In this document: piece by piece, positions 1 through 7,739 of the stretch | How positions within the stretch are numbered: the first letter of the stretch is position 1 | Layout of the letters: each line of letters starts with the position of its first letter | NCBI GenBank assembly: GCA_946885925.1 | Contig: CAMPHP010000012.1 | Span: forward strand, 1 to 13,708 | Length of the DNA: 13,708 nt | From: an uncultured Litorilinea sp. | Lineage (GTDB): Bacteria; Chloroflexota; Anaerolineae; Caldilineales; Caldilineaceae | Direction: 5' to 3' | The notes under the pieces: model-generated | Databases searched by the model: none | Told to the model about the DNA's origin: nothing | The model's input: the letters and a program-made list of their open reading frames with translations, nothing else | Program-made: the position numbers and the translations under genes

Positions 1-6
1 GGTTGG

Positions 7-28
7 AACTGCTCTCAATTGAGCAGTT
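7..28. repeat. Perfect 8-bp inverted repeat at the left edge
   Basis: AACTGCTC (7-14) and GAGCAGTT (21-28) are exact reverse complements around the 6-base spacer TCAATT. There is no T-run on either side, so it is not a clear terminator; an operator is possible. Confidence 0.45.
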
Positions 29-100
29 GGCGTCGATCTGTACACCTTTGTACATGTATGCACCGCGCATATGCATATTCGGGACAGTCTATCACACTCC

Positions 101-115
101 ACATTAATTTAATGT
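101..115. promoter_or_regulatory. 15-bp palindrome, candidate operator
   Basis: ACATTAATTTAATGT has exact 7-bp arms around one central base. Its size and AT-rich half-sites suit a dimeric helix-turn-helix regulator, but no regulator gene or promoter is visible to confirm it. Confidence 0.3.
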
Positions 116-230
116 TTGATTTGTGTAAGAACCTAATGTGAATATGCTAAATCCCGGACGCCTCCATACGAAACTGTAAGCAACTCGCTACATCGGAACT
201 AGAGGAGGGTTACAGATAAATTAGCATATC

Positions 231-1124
231 TCATTTTGTAAAGTAGTTGTCTCGCATCCGATTAAGAAATTTGATGGACTCTTTCATCTCATCCATGCCA
301 TTCATACCATCCTCAATGCTGATCCAACCCTTATAGCCTACACCTGCTAGAATCGAAAAGATACGATTATAGTCGTTTAATCCTTTACCCGTGACACCAT
401 GCCGCAAATTAGGAGAATAACCCAGCGTACCATCACTCTGGCGTAGATCATCCAATGTCGCACCTTCTGCAAGATAGCGGTCACTGGCATGCATACTCAC
501 GACCCGGTCGGCAACACGTTCTAACAGTGCAATTGGGTCATCCCCAGCAACAATGGCATTGGACGGATCATATTGCACACCAAAATAGCGCCGTTCGGGA
601 ATAGCATCAAGCACGCGCAGAAAAACATCCATCTTCTGTGCAAACTCGGGATATTTCCAGTAGCCATCTTTGTAGTGATTCTCTAATCCCAACACAATGT
701 CATATTCGCGCTCCACAGGCAAGAGTGTAGTAATTGCCTCTGTCACCCACGCCAACCCTTCTTCCACGCCCACATCGGGATAGCGCTGCCCGGTGAGGAT
801 GCGACAAACAGCACCAGGGCCACCCAAGCGATGGGTGACGCGGATCATAGCAGCTTCCTTCTCAATCTCACGCAGCCGGTAATCAGGATCGGGATGGGTA
901 AAGTCGGGTGAGCAGCACATCATCGGCATAGCAAAGCCAGCTTTGGAAATCGCCTCGCCGACTGAGTCCACGAAGGCATCCTCAAGGGTAGGAAAGAAGC
1001 CCACATACATCTCCAGTCCTTCAGCGCCAAGATCTTTTGCCATCTCGATCCAATCAAAGACGGTCATGGTGTGATGGACGGAAATATCATCTAAATAGCA
1101 TTTGGGGAAAGCGGCGATTTTCAT
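231..1124 (-). CDS. Sugar phosphate isomerase/epimerase, xylose-isomerase-like TIM barrel
   Basis: A 297-residue cytoplasmic protein, normal length for the AP-endonuclease-2/xylose-isomerase-like TIM barrel family (PF01261). Visible family features are the four usual metal ligands: Glu148 (LGLENHY), Asp186 (QYDPSNA), His212 (SMHASD) and Glu271 (SIEDG), the set that binds a divalent metal in sugar isomerases and 3-epimerases. The first barrel strand is at residues 1-6 and AEGLEMY (34-40) fits the second. ATG at 1124 starts directly on strand 1; an AAGGA lies about 12 bases upstream, so the ribosome site is weak. The exact substrate cannot be read from sequence: ketose epimerase, hydroxypyruvate-isomerase-like or inosose-dehydratase-like roles are all possible. 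It diverges from the transporter operon across a 743-base gap, which suggests shared control. Its place next to a sugar importer and glycosidases suggests it processes a released sugar, an inference only. Confidence 0.85.
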   Translation of the reverse strand: MKIAAFPKCYLDDISVHHTMTVFDWIEMAKDLGAEGLEMYVGFFPTLEDAFVDSVGEAISKAGFAMPMMCCSPDFTHPDPDYRLREIEKEAAMIRVTHRLGGPGAVCRILTGQRYPDVGVEEGLAWVTEAITTLLPVEREYDIVLGLENHYKDGYWKYPEFAQKMDVFLRVLDAIPERRYFGVQYDPSNAIVAGDDPIALLERVADRVVSMHASDRYLAEGATLDDLRQSDGTLGYSPNLRHGVTGKGLNDYNRIFSILAGVGYKGWISIEDGMNGMDEMKESIKFLNRMRDNYFTK

Positions 1125-1146
1125 AGCGATGCGACATCCTTGTCTA

Positions 1147-1169
1147 AAGTAATCCTTATATGATTACTT
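1147..1169. promoter_or_regulatory. 23-bp palindrome, candidate operator for the isomerase gene
   Basis: AAGTAATC (1147-1154) and GATTACTT (1162-1169) are exact reverse complements separated by 7 AT-rich bases. The element ends only 22 bases from the isomerase start codon at 1124. Read on the minus strand, the spacer contains TATAAG (1160-1155), a possible -10 element. A repressor bound here would block the promoter, which is the usual arrangement. No matching copy was seen before the transporter operon, so control by the same factor is not shown. Confidence 0.45.
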
Positions 1170-1404
1170 GATAGGATTGACGTACCAACAGTGGTGGGGA
1201 TACGGGATACGCCGTCAACAGAGTATAACAAACCCGACGGACCTTGCTCTGTTCCCGCGGTTAAAGCGCATGGAACTCAAGGACCAAGCAGCAATTACTC
1301 TGGATTATTTTTACAAGTATAGTGTTGCGCTGTCTGGTTTCATTCTAGATCAGGACTACTCTATCACGAGTCAGAGAGATAATGTATGACAGAATTCTGA
1401 CGAT

Positions 1405-1449
1405 ATAGATGCGAACCTGATAGATGCGAATCTGATAGATGCGAACCTG
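1405..1449. repeat. 15-bp tandem repeat, three copies
   Basis: ATAGATGCGAACCTG occurs at 1405-1419 and 1435-1449, with a one-base variant (ATAGATGCGAATCTG) at 1420-1434. The array has no gaps and lies in non-coding DNA. Confidence 0.9.
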
Positions 1450-1556
1450 GATAACAAATGCATATACACCTAGAGGAGTCGTGGTTAAAACGTTCAAAGC
1501 AGCTCTGAATTTTGACTTGACAAATTTTTTCAACCGTGGGATAGTAAAATATCCAC

Positions 1557-1588
1557 GTATCCCAGTGAACATGTATCCCAGTAAAACA
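1557..1588. repeat. 16-bp tandem duplication
   Basis: GTATCCCAGTGAACAT (1557-1572) is followed directly by GTATCCCAGTAAAACA (1573-1588), with the first ten bases identical. The shared TATCCCA is also the reverse complement of TGGGATA at 1537-1543. Confidence 0.7.
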
Positions 1589-1783
1589 ATACGGGTTTCG
1601 CAGAGAATTCACCCATTAGGTTGGGTCTTTTCATCAGGTAGCCTGTTAAAACCTTTTGAATGCGTTTTAAGCTATGCTCCCAGTGGATGCCACAACTTCC
1701 GGCTCCCTTGCCGCCTGTTTGCATCTATCAATAGCCGATAAGGTTTTCATTGCTTACCTGCGCTCAGGTTGCAGTAGCTGTAC

Positions 1784-1803
1784 ATGCCTACTGGAGTAGG
1801 CAT
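1784..1803 (+). other. Stem-loop in the leader of the transporter operon
   Basis: ATGCCTAC (1784-1791) and GTAGGCAT (1796-1803) form a perfect 8-bp stem with a 4-base loop TGGA. It is followed by CTTCCCTCTG rather than a T-run, so a strong terminator is unlikely; it could be an attenuator or an operator. A smaller pair, ACCTG/CAGGT (1756-1760 and 1765-1769), lies just before it. Confidence 0.35.
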
Positions 1804-1867
1804 CTTCCCTCTGTAATGAGATGTTGAGACCGGCATAAAGTACCCGCTCGGTTAGTAAGGAACTTGT

Positions 1868-2914
1868 ATGTCCCTTTCTGTCGAATCTATGCCCGCGGCT
1901 TTGCCTTTGACGAATGGTGTAGCAGCAAACGATCCCATACTAGAAATTAAGAATCTGCATACCTACTTCTTTACCGAACGAGGAACGGTACGCGCGGTCA
2001 ATGGGGTTGATCTAAGCCTTGGACGCCAGTCTACGCTGGGCATTGTCGGTGAGAGTGGTTGTGGCAAGAGTGTCATGTCTATGTCGGTGATGCGTCTGCT
2101 CAAGGAGCCGCCAGGGCGCATTGTTCAAGGAGAGATCTTGCTCCATCGTCAGGAGGGGCAACGGGCAGTGGATCTGACGAAACTTGACCCCAAGGGCGCG
2201 CAAATGCGTCAGATTCGTGGCGACGAGATTGCCATGATCTTCCAAGAACCAATGACTTCGCTCAACCCACTGTATACAGTGGGGCGGCAGATTGCTGAAA
2301 CAGTGCAATTGCACCAGAAAGTTGGCAAGGCCGAGGCAATGGATCGGGCTTTGACCATGTTGGAACGGGTGCAGATTAGCGAACCCAAACGCCGTCTCCA
2401 TAACTATCCCCATCAATTGAGTGGGGGGATGCGCCAACGGGTGATGATTGCTATGGCCCTCTCCTGCAACCCCGCGATCCTGATTGCCGATGAACCCACC
2501 ACTGCGTTAGATGTCACGGTGCAGGCACAGATTCTAGACCTGATGCGCGCACTCAAGGCTGATTTCAAGTCCTCGATTATGCTCATTACGCACAACCTGG
2601 GAGTCGTCTCGCAGATGGCTGACCATGTGGCGGTGATGTATTTGGGCAAAATAGTGGAATATGCGGCAACGCGTAAAATCTTCCACAACCCGCTCCACCC
2701 CTATACCCAGGGCTTGCTTAGTTCGGTCCCTGTACTCGGTAAAAAGACGGGCATGTTAATCCCCATTCGTGGGATGGTTCCTTCCGCATCCGCTCAGATA
2801 CGTGGTTGCCCATTTGCTGATCGCTGTCCGCATGTAATGAAGGTCTGTCGCGAAGAGGCCCCTCTGTTGCGCGAGATACAGCCCGGCCAACTGGCCTCGT
2901 GCTGGCTCTATTGA
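1868..2914 (+). CDS. ABC importer ATP-binding protein, DppD/OppD type
   Basis: A 348-residue cytoplasmic ATPase that would power import with the second ATPase at 7888-8940. Walker A GESGCGKS is at residues 61-68, the Q-loop at Gln126, the signature LSGGMRQR at 184-191, Walker B ILIADEP at 204-210 with catalytic Glu209, and the switch His at 242. The C-terminal oligopeptide/dipeptide-transporter extension holds four cysteines, Cys314, 320, 327 and 345, in the pattern seen in DppD/OppD proteins that carry a [4Fe-4S] cluster. The start at 1868 is supported by TAAGGAA five bases upstream; Met8 (1889) is a weaker alternative. It is the first gene of the importer set. The 282-base gap to the binding-protein gene leaves open whether that gene also has its own promoter. 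Substrate class (peptide, oligosaccharide, nickel) cannot be told from the ATPase alone. Confidence 0.93.
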   Translation: MSLSVESMPAALPLTNGVAANDPILEIKNLHTYFFTERGTVRAVNGVDLSLGRQSTLGIVGESGCGKSVMSMSVMRLLKEPPGRIVQGEILLHRQEGQRAVDLTKLDPKGAQMRQIRGDEIAMIFQEPMTSLNPLYTVGRQIAETVQLHQKVGKAEAMDRALTMLERVQISEPKRRLHNYPHQLSGGMRQRVMIAMALSCNPAILIADEPTTALDVTVQAQILDLMRALKADFKSSIMLITHNLGVVSQMADHVAVMYLGKIVEYAATRKIFHNPLHPYTQGLLSSVPVLGKKTGMLIPIRGMVPSASAQIRGCPFADRCPHVMKVCREEAPLLREIQPGQLASCWLY

Positions 2915-2915
2915 T

Positions 2916-2945
2916 TTGTACTGTGTTGACTTGTACTGTGTTGAC
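2916..2945. repeat. 15-bp perfect tandem duplication after the ATPase stop codon
   Basis: TTGTACTGTGTTGAC occurs twice without a gap (2916-2930 and 2931-2945), followed by a degenerate third start (TTGCACATTGA). It begins one base after the stop codon of ATPase 1. Confidence 0.9.
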
Positions 2946-2954
2946 TTGCACATT

Positions 2955-2986
2955 GATTTACACAGCAAAGGATTTACACAGCAGAG
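2955..2986. repeat. 16-bp tandem duplication
   Basis: GATTTACACAGCAAAG (2955-2970) is followed directly by GATTTACACAGCAGAG (2971-2986), with one difference. Confidence 0.9.
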
Positions 2987-3081
2987 CCTCATCAATAGGT
3001 TGTGCTCAAGTATTGTGTGTGATTTGACGGGCAATTTGTTGATGAAGTAGTTGGAAGGAGGAAGATAAGAGAGTTTCGGTG

Positions 3082-3106
3082 CTTGAGACTAGTACTTGAG
3101 ATAGTG
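3082..3106. repeat. Imperfect 12-13-bp tandem duplication
   Basis: CTTGAGACTAGTA (3082-3094) is followed by CTTGAGATAGTG (3095-3106). The first seven bases are identical and the rest match with a one-base shift. Confidence 0.55.
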
Positions 3107-3177
3107 TTTTGCTGGGATGTTCCATAGCAATTCCCTATCGCGACTTTTCATCGACTTTCTATATTGATTTGTACTGT

Positions 3178-3189
3178 GAGGAGAAGGGG
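3178..3189 (+). promoter_or_regulatory. Ribosome-binding site that fixes the binding-protein start
   Basis: GAGGAGAAGGGG ends 7 bases before ATG 3197. It lies downstream of the in-frame ATG at 3164, so that upstream start is not supported. Starting at 3197 also places the signal peptide correctly. Confidence 0.75.
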
Positions 3190-3196
3190 TTCACCT

Positions 3197-5398
3197 ATGT
3201 ACCGAGCAAGAAATTTGTTGCACTTGGTGGTCTTGATGGTGATGGTGCTGTTGGCTGCCTGTGGTGGTGCACCCGTAGCACCGGCTGCGTCTACTGAACA
3301 GGGGAGCAGCGAAGCCGCCGGAACCGAAGCGCCTGCCGCAGAGACATCTGAAGAGGGGGCATTACAGGGGCCGATCCCCTATCCCGAAGGGCAGGTTTTA
3401 GAAGGCAGCACGCAACCGAAAACGTTCACGGTTGATCAAATGATCGAGTTCCGCGCGTTTGATGAATATTGTGAGCCGGAATGGGTCACGCAACTGGTCG
3501 ATGCTGGTCAGTTGCCCCCGGTCGAGGAACGTCTACCCGACGAGCCATTCGTCTGGAAGACCGAATTTATGTCGGATGGTCTTGGGCAATATGGGGGGAT
3601 CTGGCGCGATGTATGGGCTGTACCGCTGGAAGGCTGGAACTACAACGCCGGTGCTGTACAGGGCTGGTTTGGCATTGAGGCCATTGTGCAAGAAGAGCCG
3701 ATTGCCACAGGAGCCATGTTTCTCACGCAAGATGTAAGCCCGCTACCGCAGCTTGCCAAAAGTTGGGAATGGTCTGAGGATGGTTTGCAATTGACCATGC
3801 ATCTGATTGAAGGGGCAAAGTGGTCGGATGGTGTCGAATTTACGACTGAGGACATTATGTTCCTTTGGGAAGACAACATCAACGACCCGAATGTTTCCAC
3901 CTGGACCTCTTCAGACTTTTGGACAGTAGACGGTGAGCCAGTGACATTGGAGGCGGTAGATGACTACACCCTCTTGTGGACATTCCCGCAACCACGTCCA
4001 GAAAAGTTCCTCTATAGTATCACCAGCTTAAATTTCTCAGCCGGCCCAGCACACATCCTAAAGCCATTCCACCCCAAGTATGGTGGAGCGGATTACCAGA
4101 GCTATAAGGATGCACTGCCGCCCAACGCGTTGCCCGTTGTCACGATGGGGCCATGGGTGCCGGTCGAATATACCACCGATGAATTCCTCGTCTTCCGCCG
4201 CAATCCTTACTACTGGAAGGTAGACGAGAATGGCTGCCAATTGCCGTACTTGGATGAGGTGCAATTCACCTATTCTAAGACGGGCTCCACCCGTACCTTG
4301 AATACCATTGCTGGCACGGCTGATCACTCGAATGTGGAAAACATCGAGACAATGGATGAGACCGTGCGCCAATCGCAAGATCCAAATGCGCCTTTCCGTG
4401 TGGAATGGGGGCCGGAAACGCTGGCCTTCAATATCGAAGTGAACCAGGCTAGCGCGTTGGGTGTGGCGGATGACCGCGATACGGCTGTGCGTGAACTGCT
4501 GCGCGATACACGTTTCCGCCGTGCGCTCTCTCAGGCGATTGATCGTGACGGCCTAGCACGCTCTCTGACCAATGGCCCATTCTTCCGCCCATTTGCGGGT
4601 GGTATTACGCCAGGTTCTCAGTTCTTTGACATCAATTCCGTGGTCTACTATCCCTACTCGCCTGAAACCTCCAAGGCACTCTTGGCCGAGATTGGACTAG
4701 AAGATACCGATGGGGATGGCATTGTCAACTGGACTGAAGGGCCACTAGCGGGTGAGAATGTGCAGATCGGCTTGGCTGTCGGTGAAGACAATACCGCAGG
4801 GGCTTCACTCGGCCCAGCCCTGGTGCTCTTCTTCCAGGAAATTGGCATTGAGGTCAACTTCCGCACGATGGCTGGCACAGCCATGACCGAAGATGAGCGC
4901 GCTGGTACATGGGAGCTTCGCATTGGTCGCCCAGGTCAGGAATGGGCCGCACCTAATGTGCGTTGTAACCAGATTGCTCCCCTGGGTGAAACCAACTTGG
5001 CATGGCACCGCGCTGGTGACCAGCCGGAGGAGTATCAAGATTTTGAGTTGCAACTCAATGAGATCACTTCCGAGTTCTGCTTGGAGAATGACATTGATGC
5101 CATGCGCTCACTCATGTCTGAGTACAACCGCATCCATACCGAGAATGTCTATTCAATCGGTTTGGTCGTGGGGCGCTATGGCCTCATGCTCAACAAGTAC
5201 TTCAAGAATGTGCCAATTGGGACACCCGCCTTCCTCTATCAGTGGGATGCCAACAACTATCTGCCTGAGCAGATTTGGTTTGAGGAAGCTGACATGTGGG
5301 CCAACGGACAGACCGAAATCTATCCTCAGACTGTGCCGTTCCACGAGGGGTGTGATTATGCAACGTCGGGTACACCTTGTGTCATTGGTCCTGAATAG
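3197..5398 (+). CDS. Family-5 extracellular solute-binding lipoprotein of the ABC importer
   Basis: A 733-residue binding protein that captures substrate outside the membrane and hands it to the two permeases. Residues 1-21 are a lipoprotein signal peptide (Arg3, Arg5, hydrophobic 7-19) ending in lipobox LAAC, with lipidated Cys22. A low-complexity Ala/Glu/Thr/Ser linker follows to about residue 55. The SBP_bac_5 (PF00496) hallmark is near residues 185-215 (QLAKSWEWSEDGL, then EGAKWSDG and TTEDIMFLWE). At 733 residues it is longer than the usual 500-600 of DppA/OppA and closer to the long Thermotoga/Chloroflexota members, several of which bind oligosaccharides. Residues 503-514, DTDGDGIVNWTE, match an EF-hand-type calcium loop. 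Besides Cys22 there are six cysteines, enough for three disulfides. The extra 11 codons from ATG 3164 are rejected because the ribosome site lies between the two starts. A strong hairpin follows the stop codon. Confidence 0.92.
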   Translation: MYRARNLLHLVVLMVMVLLAACGGAPVAPAASTEQGSSEAAGTEAPAAETSEEGALQGPIPYPEGQVLEGSTQPKTFTVDQMIEFRAFDEYCEPEWVTQLVDAGQLPPVEERLPDEPFVWKTEFMSDGLGQYGGIWRDVWAVPLEGWNYNAGAVQGWFGIEAIVQEEPIATGAMFLTQDVSPLPQLAKSWEWSEDGLQLTMHLIEGAKWSDGVEFTTEDIMFLWEDNINDPNVSTWTSSDFWTVDGEPVTLEAVDDYTLLWTFPQPRPEKFLYSITSLNFSAGPAHILKPFHPKYGGADYQSYKDALPPNALPVVTMGPWVPVEYTTDEFLVFRRNPYYWKVDENGCQLPYLDEVQFTYSKTGSTRTLNTIAGTADHSNVENIETMDETVRQSQDPNAPFRVEWGPETLAFNIEVNQASALGVADDRDTAVRELLRDTRFRRALSQAIDRDGLARSLTNGPFFRPFAGGITPGSQFFDINSVVYYPYSPETSKALLAEIGLEDTDGDGIVNWTEGPLAGENVQIGLAVGEDNTAGASLGPALVLFFQEIGIEVNFRTMAGTAMTEDERAGTWELRIGRPGQEWAAPNVRCNQIAPLGETNLAWHRAGDQPEEYQDFELQLNEITSEFCLENDIDAMRSLMSEYNRIHTENVYSIGLVVGRYGLMLNKYFKNVPIGTPAFLYQWDANNYLPEQIWFEEADMWANGQTEIYPQTVPFHEGCDYATSGTPCVIGPE

Positions 5399-5476
5399 TT
5401 GAGGCAGCCAATGGAATCGCGTAATGGCATGGTGGCAACATCATCTCATTATGTTAGGCCTAGGCAATCTTGGTAG

Positions 5477-5510
5477 GCTGGGAGGAGGGGGCAAGCTTCC
5501 TCCTCCCAGC
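5477..5510 (+). terminator. GC-rich hairpin after the binding-protein gene, likely partial terminator or mRNA 3' stabiliser
   Basis: GCTGGGAGGAGG (5477-5488) and CCTCCTCCCAGC (5499-5510) form a perfect 12-bp stem with a 10-base loop, followed by TTTACCC. The short T-run suggests incomplete termination. In ABC operons a hairpin in this place commonly keeps binding-protein mRNA above permease mRNA; that role is inferred here. Confidence 0.65.
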
Positions 5511-5522
5511 TTTACCCAATGT

Positions 5523-5529
5523 GGGAGAG
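5523..5529 (+). promoter_or_regulatory. Ribosome-binding site that fixes the permease 1 start
   Basis: GGGAGAG (5523-5529) lies 3 bases before ATG 5533 (core GGGAG 5 bases before it). It supports the start at 5533 over the longer in-frame opening at 5470. Confidence 0.6.
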
Positions 5530-5532
5530 CAT

Positions 5533-6531
5533 ATGGTTGGGTTTATCCTGCGTCGCTTTTTGTCCACAATTCCTTTGTTAATCGGGATTAGCATCGTCTC
5601 CTTGATCATCATCCAGCTTCCGCCGGGTGACTTTGCGACGGCTTACCAAAACCAATTGGTAACGCAGGGCAATATGCCAGTGGAAGATGCACAGAAGGCG
5701 GCTGATGCATACCGCAAGCTGTATGGGCTTGATAAGCCTGTCTGGCAGCAATACCTGGTATGGATGAAGGGGATTGTCACAGAAGGGAAATTTGGCTATT
5801 CCTTTGCTTATAAAAAAGATGTAGGTGAATTAATCAAAGAGCGATTGCCACGCACGTTGTACTTGGCGCTAGCCGCCCATGCGATTTCGACGATTGTTGG
5901 CATTGGCATCGGCATTTACTCCGCCACACGCCAGTACAGCATTGGTGACAATCTGGCGACAATTTTTGCCTTTACGGCAACGGCTGTGCCAAGGTTTTTT
6001 ATAGCTTTGGTTGTCGTCTATCTATTGGTTATTGAGTTTAACAGCCCCTATGTAAACCGCTTTACCTCGCCGCAGTATGCCTTTGCCCCGATGTCTTTGG
6101 AGAAGGCGTGGGATGTTCTGAAATATACATGGCCGGTGATTGCGATTGCTGGCTTTGGGGGCATTGCGCGCAACATGCGTGTCATGCGTGGCAATTTGCT
6201 GGATGGTCTTAATGCTCAATATGTCACGACAGCGCGCTCCAAAGGCTTGACCGAGCGTGCTGTCATCTATAAACATGCAGTGCCCAATGCGTTACATCCT
6301 ATCATCATGTACCAGGGCACTGTGCTGCCTTACATGATCCAGGGGGAACTTGAGGCCGCGATTGTGCTCAACATGCCATCGCTGGCCCCTATGTTCTATA
6401 GCTCATTGGCAGTGCAAGACATCTATGTCTCTGGTGGCTTTTTGTTTATTTATGCGGTGCTGTTGGTCTTTGGCAATCTCTTGGCTGACATTTTGCTGGC
6501 TTTGGTTGACCCGCGAATTCGGCTGGGTTAG
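5533..6531 (+). CDS. ABC importer permease, DppB/OppB type
   Basis: A 332-residue inner-membrane subunit forming half of the translocation channel. The N-terminus [20 protein letters not shown] is the typical DppB opening, with the first membrane segment at about residues 9-29. A large extracytoplasmic region follows (about 30-105, with [11 protein letters not shown] at 64-74), then membrane segments near 107-129, 143-168, 200-212, 257-280 and 300-325. The EAA coupling loop that contacts an ATPase is at about 230-254 ([19 protein letters not shown] and on), and the family C-terminus LVDPRIRLG closes the protein. Length is normal for the family. The start at 5533 is chosen on the ribosome site and on homology of the N-terminus. 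The next permease begins 14 bases after the stop, so the two are surely co-transcribed. Confidence 0.93.
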   Translation: MVGFILRRFLSTIPLLIGISIVSLIIIQLPPGDFATAYQNQLVTQGNMPVEDAQKAADAYRKLYGLDKPVWQQYLVWMKGIVTEGKFGYSFAYKKDVGELIKERLPRTLYLALAAHAISTIVGIGIGIYSATRQYSIGDNLATIFAFTATAVPRFFIALVVVYLLVIEFNSPYVNRFTSPQYAFAPMSLEKAWDVLKYTWPVIAIAGFGGIARNMRVMRGNLLDGLNAQYVTTARSKGLTERAVIYKHAVPNALHPIIMYQGTVLPYMIQGELEAAIVLNMPSLAPMFYSSLAVQDIYVSGGFLFIYAVLLVFGNLLADILLALVDPRIRLG

Positions 6532-6545
6532 AGGGAGTATCCTGT

Positions 6546-7706
6546 ATGGCAGGGCAAGTTGAGGCTTTGGGTGGTGTTGCGCAACCAAAAAGCGAAGATG
6601 TACTCGCTCGTCTGCATCTGCGCGAGTCTATACGCGAGAGCTACGCTAACTTGGTTTGGCGTCGCTTCCGCAAGAGCAAGATCTCGATTGTGGGAGGGCT
6701 AATTGTGGTTGGCCTCTTTACATTGGCGATCTTTTCCGATTTCTTCTCCCCCTACAACCCTGTTGCGCTCAATATGGCCGATAGTTATCTGCCGCCTACC
6801 AGAATCCGGTTTATTGATGCCGAGGGCGACCTTTCGTGGCGACCTTTTGTCTATGGGCAAAAGCAGGTGTTAAATGCCAATATGACTTCTTCATGGGAGG
6901 TGGACACGTCCACGAAGTACTATGTCCGCTTCTTTGTGGAAGGCTATCCCTACAAGCTTTTCGGTTTGATTGATAGCAATTTACACCTCTTTGGCGTCGA
7001 TGAAGGCGCACGTATTAATGTCTTGGGTACGGATCGCTTTGGACGTGACATTTTTGGCCGCTCCTGTCTGGCAGGACGTATCTCCCTAACAATGTCGCTC
7101 TTTGGCACGATTATCAGCGTGTTGGTAGGGTCGGTGGTGGGGGTGATCTCTGGCTATTATGGGGGTGTGGTGGACAACTGGATCCAGCGTTTTGTCGAGT
7201 TCGTCCAATCTTTTCCCCAGCTTCCTCTTTGGATGTCACTGGCCGCGGTGATTCCGATTACATGGAACCAATTTACGATCTTCTTGATCATGTCGTGTAT
7301 CTTTGCCTTGCTGAGTTGGACCCTGTTGGCGCGTGAAGTGCGTGGCAAGGTCTTGTCCTTGCGCGAGACTGATTATGTACTGGCGGCGCGCGAAATGGGG
7401 GCGTCAGACCGGCGCATTATCTTCATCCATCTCTTGCCCAACAGCCTAAGCCACATTATCGTGGTCTTGACGCTGACCATTCCTACCATCATCCTGGCAG
7501 AAAGCTTCTTGAGCTTCTTGGGGATTGGTATCCAAGAGCCACTGGTGAGTTGGGGTACGATGATGCGCGATGCCCAAACGCTGCAAACCCTGGGCTTTAA
7601 CCAGTGGATTGCGGCACCTGTCTTCTTCATTATCTTGGCGGTGTTGGGCTTTAACTTCTTGGGTGACGGGCTGCGCGATGCCGCTGATCCCTATTCGACT
7701 TTCTAA
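6546..7706 (+). CDS. ABC importer permease, DppC/OppC type
   Basis: A 386-residue inner-membrane subunit, partner of permease 1. The cytoplasmic N-terminus (1-45) ends in [11 protein letters not shown], followed by the first membrane segment at about 46-67. Residues 68-158 form a long extracytoplasmic insertion, which makes the protein longer than the roughly 300 residues of DppC from E. coli. The family motif [13 protein letters not shown] is at 160-172. Membrane segments follow near 181-205, 229-250, 252-262, 303-326 and 356-374. The EAA coupling loop is at about 280-299 ([20 protein letters not shown]), and [10 protein letters not shown] near the C-terminus is the usual family ending. AGGGAG (6532-6537), overlapping the stop of permease 1, lies 8 bases before ATG 6546 and supports the start. 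A 181-base gap with a hairpin repeat separates it from ATPase 2. Confidence 0.93.
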   Translation: MAGQVEALGGVAQPKSEDVLARLHLRESIRESYANLVWRRFRKSKISIVGGLIVVGLFTLAIFSDFFSPYNPVALNMADSYLPPTRIRFIDAEGDLSWRPFVYGQKQVLNANMTSSWEVDTSTKYYVRFFVEGYPYKLFGLIDSNLHLFGVDEGARINVLGTDRFGRDIFGRSCLAGRISLTMSLFGTIISVLVGSVVGVISGYYGGVVDNWIQRFVEFVQSFPQLPLWMSLAAVIPITWNQFTIFLIMSCIFALLSWTLLAREVRGKVLSLRETDYVLAAREMGASDRRIIFIHLLPNSLSHIIVVLTLTIPTIILAESFLSFLGIGIQEPLVSWGTMMRDAQTLQTLGFNQWIAAPVFFIILAVLGFNFLGDGLRDAADPYSTF

Positions 7707-7739
7707 CTCATGTACTGCACGCAGGGAGCAGAAGCTGGT

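Larger units (their letters stand above)
1..230. other. Non-coding region with palindromes, downstream of the isomerase gene
   Basis: No credible gene is seen here. The stretch holds three symmetric elements: an 8-bp inverted repeat AACTGCTC/GAGCAGTT (7-14 and 21-28, 6-base spacer); a palindrome with 7-bp arms, ACATTAA-T-TTAATGT (101-115); and a longer-range pair GCATATTC (73-80) with GAATATGC (140-147), which encloses CACATTA (100-106) and TAATGTG (134-140). TGTACA occurs twice (39-44 and 49-54). The last two pairs could fold into one nested stem. A purine-rich AGGAGGG near 203-209 has no start codon at usable distance. These may be operators of a gene to the left of the window, or 3' structures of the isomerase transcript; the sequence does not decide. 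Confidence 0.5.
1125..1867. other. 743-base non-coding region between divergent units
   Basis: No credible gene is seen: small open frames on both strands lack ribosome sites, recognisable motifs and normal composition. What it does hold: a 23-bp palindrome just upstream of the isomerase start (1147-1169); CCGTC (1212-1216) facing GACGG (1236-1240), and AACAGAG (1217-1223) facing CTCTGTT (1247-1253); three 15-bp tandem copies (1405-1449); TGGGATA (1537-1543) facing TATCCCA (1558-1564 and again 1574-1580), the latter inside a 16-bp tandem duplication; and an 8-bp stem-loop (1784-1803) in the presumed leader of the transporter operon. It probably carries both divergent promoters and perhaps decayed sequence. 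No transposase remnant was recognised. Confidence 0.6.
2915..3177. other. Repeat-rich gap between ATPase 1 and the binding-protein gene
   Basis: No gene is seen. Three tandem duplications are packed here: 15 bp (2916-2945), 16 bp (2955-2986) and about 13 bp (3082-3106). The 15-mer TTGATTTGTACTGTG at 2911-2925, which begins at the ATPase stop codon, recurs exactly at 3164-3178, directly before the ribosome site of the binding-protein gene. AAGGAGG near 3055-3061 looks like a ribosome site but no start codon follows at usable distance. A separate promoter for the binding-protein gene would be expected here but no clear -35/-10 pair was found. Confidence 0.6.
5399..5532. other. Gap with hairpin between the binding-protein and permease genes
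   Basis: 134 bases with no gene. The main content is the 12-bp stem at 5477-5510. An upstream in-frame extension of the permease to 5470 would run through this hairpin and is rejected. Confidence 0.6.

Noticed and set aside
1168..1741. Small open frames on both strands, considered as genes or insertion-sequence remnants
   Set aside because: They lack ribosome sites and transposase or other motifs, and they run through tandem repeats; no terminal inverted repeats with target duplication were found.
3164..3196. Upstream in-frame start for the binding protein
   Set aside because: The ribosome site at 3178-3189 lies after this ATG, and the extra residues would spoil the signal peptide.
4893..5402. 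169-residue open frame on the plus strand
   Set aside because: It overlaps the binding-protein gene in another frame and has a composition (many Ser, Arg, Cys) typical of a shadow frame.
5470..5532. Upstream in-frame start for permease 1
   Set aside because: The extension would be read through a perfect hairpin, lacks a ribosome site and does not match the family N-terminus.
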